This document shows, piece after piece, positions 1 to 6,010 of a DNA stretch of 7,920 nucleotides. The notes beneath the pieces are model-generated. The model saw only the letters and a program-made list of their open reading frames with translations, had not been told where the DNA came from and ran no database searches. Both the position numbers and the translations under genes were made by a program. The stretch is taken from positions 2,839 through 10,758 of the forward strand of contig JAIVIG010000308.1 of the NCBI GenBank assembly GCA_020200675.1, given 5' to 3'. The DNA comes from Actinomycetota bacterium. Lineage in GTDB: Bacteria; Actinomycetota; Rubrobacteria; Rubrobacterales; Rubrobacteraceae. Position 1 is the stretch's first letter, and the number at the start of each line of letters is the position of its first letter.

Positions 1-123
1 CTACCTCCTCTCGCCGTCCGCTTCGTAGCGCCAGCGAGCACACCCCGCCGGGAAGTAAGTAAGCTGCGTTTCTGGGTTACTTCCCTTTCGTATGAGGGCC
101 TTTAGCGACCCCCATAGTTCTCA
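1..123 (-). CDS. possible 40-residue ORF, no recognised function
   Basis: A minus-strand frame runs from an ATG at 123-121 to a TAG at 3-1 and would encode 40 residues. A second in-frame ATG lies at 114-112. Upstream of the first ATG is GGAAG with about 5 bases of spacing, a fair but unremarkable ribosome site. The product is basic at the end (it finishes GERR), contains one Cys, and shows no motif I recognise. It lies just downstream of the sulfatase remnant on the same strand and contains a 9-bp inverted repeat. It may be a chance frame or the rest of a degraded gene. Confidence 0.2.
50..85. repeat. 9-bp perfect inverted repeat
   Basis: GGGAAGTAA at 50-58 is exactly complementary to TTACTTCCC at 77-85, with 18 bases between them. 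On the plus strand the right arm is followed by TTTCG, not a real U-run. On the minus strand nothing resembling a terminator tail follows. It could be a weak terminator for the sulfatase remnant or the edge of an old element; neither is shown. Confidence 0.4.
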
Positions 124-146
124 TAGGAACTTCCGCGAGATGGGTA

Positions 147-388
147 CTACCGGTCCGTCGAGGCGTACGCGGCGTTGACCCTCGCCTGCCACTCGAGGAG
201 ATCGTCGCGCCGCCTGTCTAGCTCTTCCTGACTGTATTCGTCCGCCAGGCTGTTCTGCTGGAAAGGGTCCTTCGACAGGTCGAAGACCTCGTCCGGCCGG
301 TTGCCGTAGTGGTGGACGTACTCTTCGCCCCCCTCGATGCTCGCCAGGCACGTAGCCTCGTGAAAACAGCCGAAGAAGAGCGAGCGGG
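147..388 (-). pseudogene. sulfatase (alkaline-phosphatase superfamily), C-terminal remnant
   Basis: Only about 80 C-terminal residues remain, ending at the TAG at 149-147. The stretch reads from SLFFGCFHEAT through YVHHYGN to EVFDLSKDP and NSLAD. That is the usual tail of sulfatase/phosphoglycerol-transferase-type proteins, where a strand bearing the substrate-facing His region is followed by the 'E-x-[YF]-DL-x-x-DP-x-E-x-x-NLA' signature. The catalytic core with the formylglycine or Thr nucleophile and the metal ligands (normally several hundred residues) is absent. Sulfatase-like sequence stops at about 386. Beyond it the same frame stays open but reads the complement of a flavoprotein gene on the other strand, so the apparent N-terminus up to 455 is not real. 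The gene was broken by a rearrangement, or the contig is chimeric here. The family call is from motif recognition; substrate unknown. Confidence 0.6.
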
Positions 389-900
389 TGGCCCTGAGCA
401 TCAAGGCCGCTGGTGACTTCACCCGAAACGTAGGCCACCTCAAGCCCGGCGCCACCGCCTACCTGGACGGGCCGCACGGCGCGTTCACCATGGACCGCCA
501 CGACGGACCTGGCTTCGTCTTTATCGGCGCCGGAGTCGGTATCACCCCGCTGATGAGCATGCTCCGCACGTTGGCCGACCGGAACGACCTCAGGCCTTGT
601 TACCTGTTCTTCGGTAACCGCGAGTGCGAGGGCGTCGCTTTCCGCGAGGAGTTCGAGGAGCTCAAGGGTAGGCTCAACTTGGAGGTGGTGCACGTCCTTA
701 GCCGTCCGCCCGAGGGGTGGGAGGGCGAAGAGGGCCGCATAGAAGCAGCGGTGCTTGCAAGGCACCTGCCCGAGCGGTACCAGCACCTGCAATACTTCAT
801 CTGTGGCTCCGACTCGATGATGGACGCTACGGAGGGCGCCCTGGTTCACCTCGGGGTACCCAAGAGGAGGGTCCACTCCGAGCGGTTCGGTATGGTTTGA
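388..900 (+). pseudogene. FAD/NAD(P)H ferric-reductase-like flavoprotein, C-terminal part
   Basis: About 170 residues match the NAD(P)H-binding half of ferredoxin-reductase-fold oxidoreductases. From the GTG at 388, residues 28-31 are GPHG, residues 47-54 are GAGVGITP (the pyridine-nucleotide-binding glycine motif), CGSDSMM at 139-145 corresponds to the usual CG-P motif near the nicotinamide, and the protein ends in ERFGMV, where family members usually end ERF-x-(L/M)-V. The N-terminal FAD domain (the R-x-Y-S motif) and any ferric-reductase-type membrane domain are missing. Family-like sequence reaches back to about 376 (KKSERV before the GTG), where it meets the sulfatase remnant. The frame is then closed by a TGA at 361-363. 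Without its FAD site the fragment should not support electron transfer by itself. It could be a true gene broken by rearrangement or a contig-joining artefact. The Ser in CGSDSMM, where Pro is usual, fits relaxed selection but does not prove it. Confidence 0.65.
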
Positions 901-917
901 TTGCCGAGGGGTAAGAC

Positions 918-1010
918 ATGAGTCGAACTTACACAACCGTCTTCACGGTGCTAACTACGGCGCTGCTGATCCTCGTTTGCATCCTCTTCGCTTTGGGTCA
1001 GGGTGGATGA
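918..1010 (+). CDS. 30-residue single-pass membrane protein
   Basis: An ATG at 918 opens a 30-codon frame ending in TGA at 1008-1010. GAGGGG at 905-910 lies 7 bases upstream as a plausible ribosome site. The product has a short polar N-terminus (MSRTYT), a hydrophobic helix at about residues 8-26 (VFTVLTTALLILVCILFAL), and a GQGG tail, the pattern of a small single-span membrane peptide. It lies 17 bases after the flavoprotein remnant on the same strand, so it may have been the last gene of that operon, perhaps a small partner of a membrane reductase; that is only inference from position. I do not recognise a family. The frame stays open past the TGA to another TGA at 1104-1106, but the extension is not protein-like and no convincing SECIS follows. 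Confidence 0.4.
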   Translation: MSRTYTTVFTVLTTALLILVCILFALGQGG

Positions 1011-1149
1011 AGCCCCGAGGTCCGATTGGCCCGTCGCTGCACCAGGGAGGTGGGATCCGAGATCGAGTCGGCCAGCTTCATCTCCACGCGCCACTCCTCG
1101 GGGTGACCTCGGTTTTCCTACACCCTTTGGGCCATCTTCATCCCCGTGT

Positions 1150-1827
1150 TCACCAAACGCGCGGGACGAGACGGTACCTCACGGTCCGCGCGTACCCGGC
1201 GTACCCGGCTAACCCGTCCCTCAACATCCGGTCCTCCAGGGCCGTCCTCAGGATTATCAGAGCCATCAGGACCGGCGAGAGGAGGAGTCCCAGCCAGGAG
1301 CCAAGCAGGAGGGCCGTGGCCGGGAAAAGTATGAGACCGCTGGCGTACATGGGGTGCCTCACGTACCGATACGGACCGGTTGTCACCATGCTCTGTCCCC
1401 GCTCCTCCTGCAACTTCACCACCGGGTAGAGGTACGCGTTCTCCCGATAGACCAGGTACATGCCGTAGAACGAGAGCATGATCCCCAGGGCTCCCAGGAC
1501 CTGTAGCCAGACCGGCACGTCCGACCAGCCGAACCTCACGGCGTCCAGGGGCATCAGTATCAGCCAGGCAATAAAGAGTAGCATAAGCACGGGTAGAAAT
1601 ATCTTGTCCCAAAGCGGCTGGTTCCTCTGTATCGGGGAGGACATCCGCTCTTGCAAGAGTTCGGGATCGTTCCTAACCAGCATGCGGACTACCAGCAGCG
1701 TAATGCCGCACAGCAGCGCCACGAATATCCATCCCGCGACCCAGCCCACGGTCCCCGCGGGGATAAAGAGCAGCCCGATGACAACCAGGAAATCAGCGAC
1801 GATGATCAAGAGCACTCTCCGGCTCAT
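1150..1827 (-). CDS. isoprenylcysteine carboxyl methyltransferase (ICMT)-family membrane protein
   Basis: The 225-residue product is an integral membrane protein with about five hydrophobic segments (near residues 4-23, 27-50, 75-95, 107-127 and 163-195). The family signature is clear in the second half: GPYRYVRHPMY at 151-161, with the SAM-binding RHP-x-Y, followed after two helices by an acidic residue (E198 in RTALEDRML) and a C-terminal YAGYARTVRYRLVP tail. In characterised members this region binds S-adenosylmethionine at the membrane face. Bacterial homologues methylate varied small or lipid substrates, and the substrate here cannot be read from sequence. I chose the ATG at 1827 because the 30 residues before it in an open frame (to 1917) are polar and unlike the family. 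Only a G-run (GGGGG) lies about 6 bases upstream, a weak ribosome site. The gene is convergent with the remnants at 376-1010. Confidence 0.85.
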   Translation of the reverse strand: MSRRVLLIIVADFLVVIGLLFIPAGTVGWVAGWIFVALLCGITLLVVRMLVRNDPELLQERMSSPIQRNQPLWDKIFLPVLMLLFIAWLILMPLDAVRFGWSDVPVWLQVLGALGIMLSFYGMYLVYRENAYLYPVVKLQEERGQSMVTTGPYRYVRHPMYASGLILFPATALLLGSWLGLLLSPVLMALIILRTALEDRMLRDGLAGYAGYARTVRYRLVPRVW

Positions 1828-2084
1828 CACGGCCCCCGCTCTACAGCGACGTCGTGCTACCAAACACCACTTCTCGCCCATCTCCGGCGTGATCTTACGC
1901 GGTTCTCCTGAATTCACTCCAGAAGCCTACGACGGCGAGGGACCACGTCGCTTGCGATTTGCTTCGACGCCGCGAGCGCATCGCCGGCGCGTAGATCGCC
2001 TTCCGAACAGGCACCTTGCTCGATCTCTGCTGCTTCTGGCCGCCTATCCTGTAGCCCGAGGGACAGGCTGACTTCGAGCTTTCC

Positions 2085-2103
2085 CTACCTCCGTTCGAGG
2101 TAG
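2085..2103 (-). other. hairpin overlapping the stop codon of the CBS-ACT gene
   Basis: CTACCTC (2085-2091) pairs with GAGGTAG (2097-2103) around a 5-base loop, so the stop codon and the last five sense codons of the CBS-ACT gene form a 7-bp stem. No U-run follows on the minus strand, so it is a possible mRNA 3'-end structure, not a classic terminator. Confidence 0.35.
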
Positions 2104-2747
2104 CGTCCGGAGGAGCCGGTCGACTCGGTGACGGTAACGGCGTAGCCGGCGGTAGTGAGGCTCTCGGCGATGCTCGTGGGATCGGTGGTTTCGAGGCGGA
2201 GCACTATGGCGCGATAGGCCTCGCGGCTGGCCGGGCCGAGAAAGACACTGGCTATATTGACGTGCCGGTCCCGAATTACCTCGGTTATGCTCGCCAGCTG
2301 GCCGGGCTCGTTGGGAACCTCGACCTCGATCCAGCTTCCTTCCCCATGCGCCCCGGTGAGTTCCACGAGGGTGCGCACGAGGTCCGAGGAGGTGATGATG
2401 CCGACGAGCTCGTCGTCGGCGACCACGGGGAGACAGTTGAACTTGTTCTCGTAGATCACCTTCGCCGCGTGCTCTATGGTGTCGAGAGGATGCGCCGTGA
2501 CGACTCCGATGCTCATCATGTCCCGTATCTGCACCCACCCTAAAGTGTTCTCCTCGTCGGTCGTGGCCCTCGGCGGGCTCAAGTCCCTCAAGTCGCGATC
2601 CGAGACTATGCCGACCAGACGCCCACCCTCTATCACGGGCAGATGCCGGATGTTCCTCTCCCTGCACAGCCCCCACGCCCGGGCGGCGCTCTCCTCCGGC
2701 CCAACCGTTACCACGTCCCGCGTCATAGCATCCCGTACCCGCAACAT
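2085..2747 (-). CDS. CBS-CBS-ACT domain protein, AcuB-like
   Basis: The 220-residue protein has two tandem CBS motifs (about residues 6-56, with DAMTRDVVTV and LVGIVSDRDL, and about 75-128, with DMMSIGVVTA and LVGIITSSDL). A C-terminal ACT domain follows (about 139-210, starting WIEVEVPNEPGQLASI). Paired CBS motifs form a Bateman module that typically binds adenine nucleotides, and ACT domains often bind amino acids, so this is probably a soluble energy- or metabolite-sensing regulator. The architecture and length match AcuB of the Bacillus acetoin-utilisation operon. No acetoin genes are nearby, so I give no symbol. The start is firm: AGGAGGA at 2760-2754 is 6 bases before the ATG. It is divergent from the dehydrogenase at 2903, and the last codons lie in a small hairpin. 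Confidence 0.88.
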   Translation of the reverse strand: MLRVRDAMTRDVVTVGPEESAARAWGLCRERNIRHLPVIEGGRLVGIVSDRDLRDLSPPRATTDEENTLGWVQIRDMMSIGVVTAHPLDTIEHAAKVIYENKFNCLPVVADDELVGIITSSDLVRTLVELTGAHGEGSWIEVEVPNEPGQLASITEVIRDRHVNIASVFLGPASREAYRAIVLRLETTDPTSIAESLTTAGYAVTVTESTGSSGRYLERR

Positions 2748-2791
2748 CTCTCTTCCTCCTACGTCACGCTTGTATCCGGGGAGTCCGCCCT

Positions 2792-2868
2792 GAGCTTACC
2801 AGCGGCCCGGGACCCGCGCCAGCAAAGATGCGGACGCCTGGCCTCGCCGGACGAGAGTTGGTAAGCTC
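2792..2868. promoter_or_regulatory. 10-bp inverted repeat between divergent genes (possible operator or leader stem)
   Basis: GAGCTTACCA at 2792-2801 is the exact reverse complement of TGGTAAGCTC at 2859-2868. The arms are 57 bases apart, and GTCCG/CGGAC just outside them (2783-2787 and 2868-2872) can add partial pairing. The dyad sits in the 155-base region between the divergent CBS-ACT and dehydrogenase genes. It could be two half-sites for one regulator acting on both promoters, or the closing stem of a structured 5' leader. I cannot place convincing -35/-10 pairs here. Confidence 0.4.
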
Positions 2869-2902
2869 GGACCCTTACAGGGAGAGTAAAAGGAGGCTCG
2901 AC

Positions 2903-3892
2903 ATGCGCGCCTGGCAAGTACACGAACTCGGAGACCCTTGGGAAGTTCTAAAGCTAGAGGAGGTGGAAGAACCCGAACCCGGTCCGGGCGAGGTAGTCGT
3001 CGAGGTCGAAGCGGCGGCCTTGAACTTCTTCGATGCCCTCCTGTGCAGGGGAGAGTACCAGGAGCGCCCCGAGCTTCCGTTTACGCCGGGAGGGGAGGCT
3101 ACGGGCACCATAGTCGCGGTCGGGGAGGGTGTGGATCTGGAGGAGGGCCTGCGCGTGATCGCCACGCCCTTCCCGAGCGGCGGCTACGCCGAAAAGGTCA
3201 CCGTCCCGGCACAAGGCGGCATCTTCCCGATCCCCGATGACATGCCTCCCGAAGCCGCCGCCGCCCTGCACGTCGCTTACCAGAGCGCCTTCTTCGGCCT
3301 GCACCGCCGCGCGTACCTCTCCGAGGGCGAGACGGTCCTGGTACACGCGGGCGCGGGCGGCGTGGGCTCGGCGGCCATACAGCTCGCAAGAGCCGCCGGA
3401 GCGCGCGTCATCTCCACGGCCGGAGGCGCCGAGAAGGTCGAAATATGCCGCAAGCTTGGGGCCGAGATCGCCGTGGACTACGAACAGGAGAACTTCGTGG
3501 ACGTCGTCAAGGAAGCGACCGAAGGTCACGGAGCGGACGTAATCTTCGACCCCGTGGGCGGCGATGTCTTCGACCTCTCGCGAAGGTGCGTCGCCTTCGA
3601 AGGGCGCATCGTCATCGTGGGCTTCACCGGCGGCAGGATCGCCGAAGCCCCAACCAACCACCTCCTCGTAAAAAACTACTCGGTAGTCGGCCTCCACTGG
3701 GGACTCTACAACAACAAAATACCCGAGCTCATCGTAGAGACCCACGACGCCCTCGTCCGTCTCTACGAGGAAGGCAAAATAGACCCGCTCATCTTCGAAA
3801 CGGTCCCCTTCGAAGAGGTGCCACAGAAGCTAGAGCTCCTGACGACGCGCAAAACCTACGGCAAGTTAATCACGAAGCCTTCGGCTTCGTAG
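2903..3892 (+). CDS. zinc-independent NAD(P)H:quinone oxidoreductase (MDR superfamily)
   Basis: The 329-residue product is a medium-chain dehydrogenase/reductase of the quinone-oxidoreductase (zeta-crystallin-like) type, expected to be a cytosolic NADPH-dependent reductase of quinones or other electrophilic carbonyls. Visible features are the N-terminal GroES-like domain (about 1-120) with ALNFFDALLCRGEY at 39-52 and PGGEATGTI at 62-70, and a Rossmann domain with AGAGGVG at 149-155 and GADVIFDPVGG at 210-220. A C-terminal family stretch GLHWGLY follows at 263-269. The cysteines that bind structural and catalytic zinc in alcohol dehydrogenases are missing, as expected for this subgroup. Start: AAGGAGG at 2890-2896 is 6 bases before the ATG at 2903; an upstream in-frame ATG at 2828 would add 25 non-conserved residues. 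The last codons (KPSAS) are encoded by a perfect hairpin. The natural substrate is unknown. Confidence 0.88.
   Translation: MRAWQVHELGDPWEVLKLEEVEEPEPGPGEVVVEVEAAALNFFDALLCRGEYQERPELPFTPGGEATGTIVAVGEGVDLEEGLRVIATPFPSGGYAEKVTVPAQGGIFPIPDDMPPEAAAALHVAYQSAFFGLHRRAYLSEGETVLVHAGAGGVGSAAIQLARAAGARVISTAGGAEKVEICRKLGAEIAVDYEQENFVDVVKEATEGHGADVIFDPVGGDVFDLSRRCVAFEGRIVIVGFTGGRIAEAPTNHLLVKNYSVVGLHWGLYNNKIPELIVETHDALVRLYEEGKIDPLIFETVPFEEVPQKLELLTTRKTYGKLITKPSAS
3872..3890 (+). terminator. 8-bp hairpin at the end of the quinone-oxidoreductase gene
   Basis: ACGAAGCC (3872-3879) and GGCTTCGT (3883-3890) form a perfect 8-bp stem with a 3-base loop (TTC), ending on the first base of the TAG. No U-run follows. 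A role in stopping or protecting the plus-strand transcript, or being a repetitive extragenic palindrome that has become the last codons, fits the position. Confidence 0.45.
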
Positions 3893-4041
3893 CTGTCAGC
3901 AGTCAGCCTTCAGCTATCAGCTTGGTTCGACGTCGCTCCCGGTCACTCCGGGCGTACCGACGCTAGCTCACGGTACGTTATCAAGGCAATAGTAGCGTCA
4001 GCCTGCTTTTGCTGACAGCTGACTGCTGGTGGCTGACTGCT
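3891..4041. repeat. cluster of short AGC(A/T)GTCAGC repeats and hairpins
   Basis: Four near-identical 10-mers bracket the region. AGCTGTCAGC at 3891-3900 has its inverted copy at 4011-4020. AGCAGTCAGC at 3898-3907 has inverted copies at 4018-4027 and 4032-4041, and the outer match extends to 11 bp (3898-3908 with 4031-4041). Inside are CCCGG/CCGGG (3938-3942, 3948-3952, 5-base loop) and CGTACCG/CGGTACG (3953-3959, 3971-3977, 11-base loop). GACGCTA (3959-3965) can pair instead with TAGCGTC (3993-3999). No ORF is convincing. It lies between two convergent units, so it may end both transcripts. It looks like a REP/MITE-type repeat family; copy number elsewhere is unknown. Confidence 0.6.
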
Positions 4042-4045
4042 AATA

Positions 4046-4134
4046 CGGAATGCGGGGGAATCGAACCGCCACGGCCGTCTTACGGCCGCAAACCGGTTTT
4101 GAAGACCGGCCGGGCCACCAGGCCCACGCATTCC
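4046..4134 (-). tRNA. selC: tRNA-Sec (anticodon UCA)
   Basis: The 89-base gene folds as a selenocysteine tRNA. An 8-bp acceptor stem forms from 4127-4134 and 4047-4054 (GGAATGCG/CGCATTCC), with discriminator G at 4046, as in known tRNA-Sec. The D arm has a long stem and a short TGGT loop (4111-4126). The anticodon loop CTTCAAA carries UCA (complement at 4100-4102). The variable arm (4071-4091) is long, with a 7-bp stem and AAG loop. The T loop is TTCGATT (4059-4065). CCA is not encoded. The T stem is odd: GGCGG (5' side, 4066-4070) faces only CCCC before the acceptor begins, which gives four G-C pairs with the central C (4068) bulged, or one C-C mismatch if the acceptor is read as 7 bp. It is charged with Ser by SerRS, then converted by SelA and carried by SelB. 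It starts 28 bases after selB. Confidence 0.93.
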
Positions 4135-4162
4135 AAGGGTACGTTGGATTCTAATACATCGC

Positions 4163-6010
4163 CTAACGGTAGCGGCGGGTGAGGACACGGGTGTCGCCTA
4201 GCCGTCGCGTCACGCCCGCGTCGTCGGCGTACTCGAGCCAGGCCTGGGCGTACTTGCGGCTGGTGCCCAGCCGGTCGCGGAAGCCGGCGAGTGAGATCTC
4301 CCCCTCCTCCCGGCACACCGTCTTTACCTCATCCAATACCGCCTCGGCCGCTTCGGAGGCAGCGAAGAGCCCTCCATCGAGCCGCACGATCTCCCCGCGC
4401 TTGAGCAGGAGGTGCGCGGCGGGCGTCCCCTCCGCCGCGGGCGGCTCCGCCCCGGCGCGTCGCAAAGCGTCCAGAAGCCCTTCGGCCTCCTCTTCCAACT
4501 CGGGGGGTACCCCCTCCGCGTCCGGCAGGGCGACGCCGTCCTCGGCGACCCGCCACTCCGACTCGTCCCCGCCGGCGAGAGCCGAGATCAGGGCGTCCGC
4601 CAAACGGGCGTCGAGCTCCGTGGCGGTCCGGGCTTCGGCCACGGAGAGCTCCGGGCTCTCGGGCCGATCCTCCGCCCGCTCTTTCAAAGCCTGGAGCAAG
4701 CGGGCGCGCGCCGCTTCTACCTCTCCAGCGAGGGTGTAGAGATCGCCGAGCTTGACGACCTCCGGGTTGGCCCCGGCTACTTCCGCTATCTGTTCTGGAG
4801 TCGCGGGCACGACGAGGGCCAGATCCTCGGCGGTCATGCCCTTTCCGGGGGCGCGGGCGAGGGCGAGCGGCACGACGCGCGCCCAGTCCTCACTCTCCAG
4901 GGCCTCGAGCCAGCCCGGTTCGGGCCTGCGCCCGGGCGGTGCGGGGTCCAGGACGACGCCGCCCCCGACGGTGACCTGCGGGCTAGAGGAGCGCAGCACG
5001 AACCTGTCGCCCGGCAACGCGACGAGACCGTCCTGCAACACGAGCCGGGCGAGCGTGCTCGCCCCCGGCGGAAGCTCCCCGCGGTCGAGGAGGCGGACCC
5101 GAGCGTTCGTCGCCCGGGTACCGTGGTAGAGCCGGAGCCGTATCCCGTGCTTGAGGGGGAACGCACTCTCGAGGAGCTGGATGCGCGTGTCGAGGGCGCG
5201 TGTTGCCGGGACGGGGCTTGAGAGCAAAACGTCTCCCGGTTCCAACTCGGCAGCCTCTATCCCGACGAGGTCCAGAGCCGTCCGGGCGCCGGCGCGGGCG
5301 ATCTCGGCGGTCCGAGCGTGGTTCTGGATGCCGCGCACGCGGGGACGGCGTCCGGCGGCGGTGTAGAGCGTGTCGCCGGGGTGGATCTCACCCGACCACA
5401 ACGTCCCCGTGGCGACGAGCCCTATCCCCTTCAGCACGAACGTCCGATCCACCGGCAACCGCGCCAGAGCCCCCACGCCGCCGTCCTCCGGTCCCCCGGC
5501 CAGCTCGTCGAGCGCTTCGCGGAGCTCATCCACGCCCGCGCCCGTCACGCCGCTCACCGGGATTATCGGGGCCTCGAGGTCCGCTGATTCGAGCAGCTCT
5601 GCCGCGTCGAGCTCCGCCAGCTCGACCATCTCCTCGTCCACGGCGTCCGTCTTGGTGAGCGCCACGACCCCGCGGCGGACGCCCAGAACGCGGAGCACGT
5701 CGAGGTGCTCCCTGGTCTGGGGCATCACCCCGTCGTCCGCGGCCACGACGAGCAGGAAGGCGTCCACCCCGGTCGCGCCCGCGACCATGTTCTTTACGAA
5801 GCGCTCGTGACCCGGCACGTCCACGAGGCTCGCTCGGCGGCCGCTTGGCAACTCAAGCTCCGCGTATCCCGGCACGATGGAAATGCCGCGCCGGTGCTCC
5901 TCTTCCAGACGGTCGGTGTCCTTGCCGGTCATGTAGCGCACGAGCGTGGTCTTGCCGTGGTCCACGTGACCGGCCGTCCCGATGGTGAGCGTTATCGGCC
6001 GGTCATCCAT
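4163..6010 (-). CDS. selB: selenocysteine-specific translation elongation factor SelB
   Basis: SelB is a GTPase that binds Sec-tRNA-Sec and the SECIS hairpin of selenoprotein mRNAs and delivers Sec at UGA. The 615-residue length is close to E. coli SelB (614). The EF-Tu-like G domain has all five motifs: GHVDHGKT at 14-21, RGISI at 41-45, DVPGHE at 64-69, TKTD at 119-122 and SGVTG at 153-157. Beta-barrel domains follow (about 180-360, including FVLRSSSPQVTVGGG at 337-351). The remaining ~245 residues fit the winged-helix repeats that hold the SECIS; the last one (about 560-615, ISLAGFRDRLGTSRKYAQAWLEY) is the clearest. The start ATG overlaps the selA stop (ATGGATGA), with GGAGG 6 bases upstream inside selA, so translation is probably coupled. 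The middle of the C-terminal part is rich in Ala and Glu and less conserved. The stop is TAG. Confidence 0.96.
   Translation of the reverse strand: MDDRPITLTIGTAGHVDHGKTTLVRYMTGKDTDRLEEEHRRGISIVPGYAELELPSGRRASLVDVPGHERFVKNMVAGATGVDAFLLVVAADDGVMPQTREHLDVLRVLGVRRGVVALTKTDAVDEEMVELAELDAAELLESADLEAPIIPVSGVTGAGVDELREALDELAGGPEDGGVGALARLPVDRTFVLKGIGLVATGTLWSGEIHPGDTLYTAAGRRPRVRGIQNHARTAEIARAGARTALDLVGIEAAELEPGDVLLSSPVPATRALDTRIQLLESAFPLKHGIRLRLYHGTRATNARVRLLDRGELPPGASTLARLVLQDGLVALPGDRFVLRSSSPQVTVGGGVVLDPAPPGRRPEPGWLEALESEDWARVVPLALARAPGKGMTAEDLALVVPATPEQIAEVAGANPEVVKLGDLYTLAGEVEAARARLLQALKERAEDRPESPELSVAEARTATELDARLADALISALAGGDESEWRVAEDGVALPDAEGVPPELEEEAEGLLDALRRAGAEPPAAEGTPAAHLLLKRGEIVRLDGGLFAASEAAEAVLDEVKTVCREEGEISLAGFRDRLGTSRKYAQAWLEYADDAGVTRRLGDTRVLTRRYR

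Noticed and set aside
918..1106. Read-through of the UGA at 1008 as selenocysteine, giving a longer product to 1104
   Set aside because: The extension is Arg/Ser-rich with no recognisable domain, and only a 4-bp stem can be drawn after the UGA, unlike a bacterial SECIS.
1015..1112. 8-bp inverted repeat (CCGAGGTC with GACCTCGG) as a terminator or element end
   Set aside because: The arms are about 80 bases apart with no supporting structure, within what chance gives in GC-rich DNA.
1828..1917. N-terminal extension of the methyltransferase from an ATG at 1917
   Set aside because: The extra 30 residues are polar and precede the first membrane helix without family resemblance; the ATG at 1827 fits better.
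2954..3745. Minus-strand frame of 263 codons opposite the quinone oxidoreductase
   Set aside because: Antisense to a well-supported gene, and no motif or ribosome site supports it.
3891..4041. CRISPR array
   Set aside because: The repeats are about 10 bases, partly inverted and irregularly spaced; there are no equal spacers and no cas genes.
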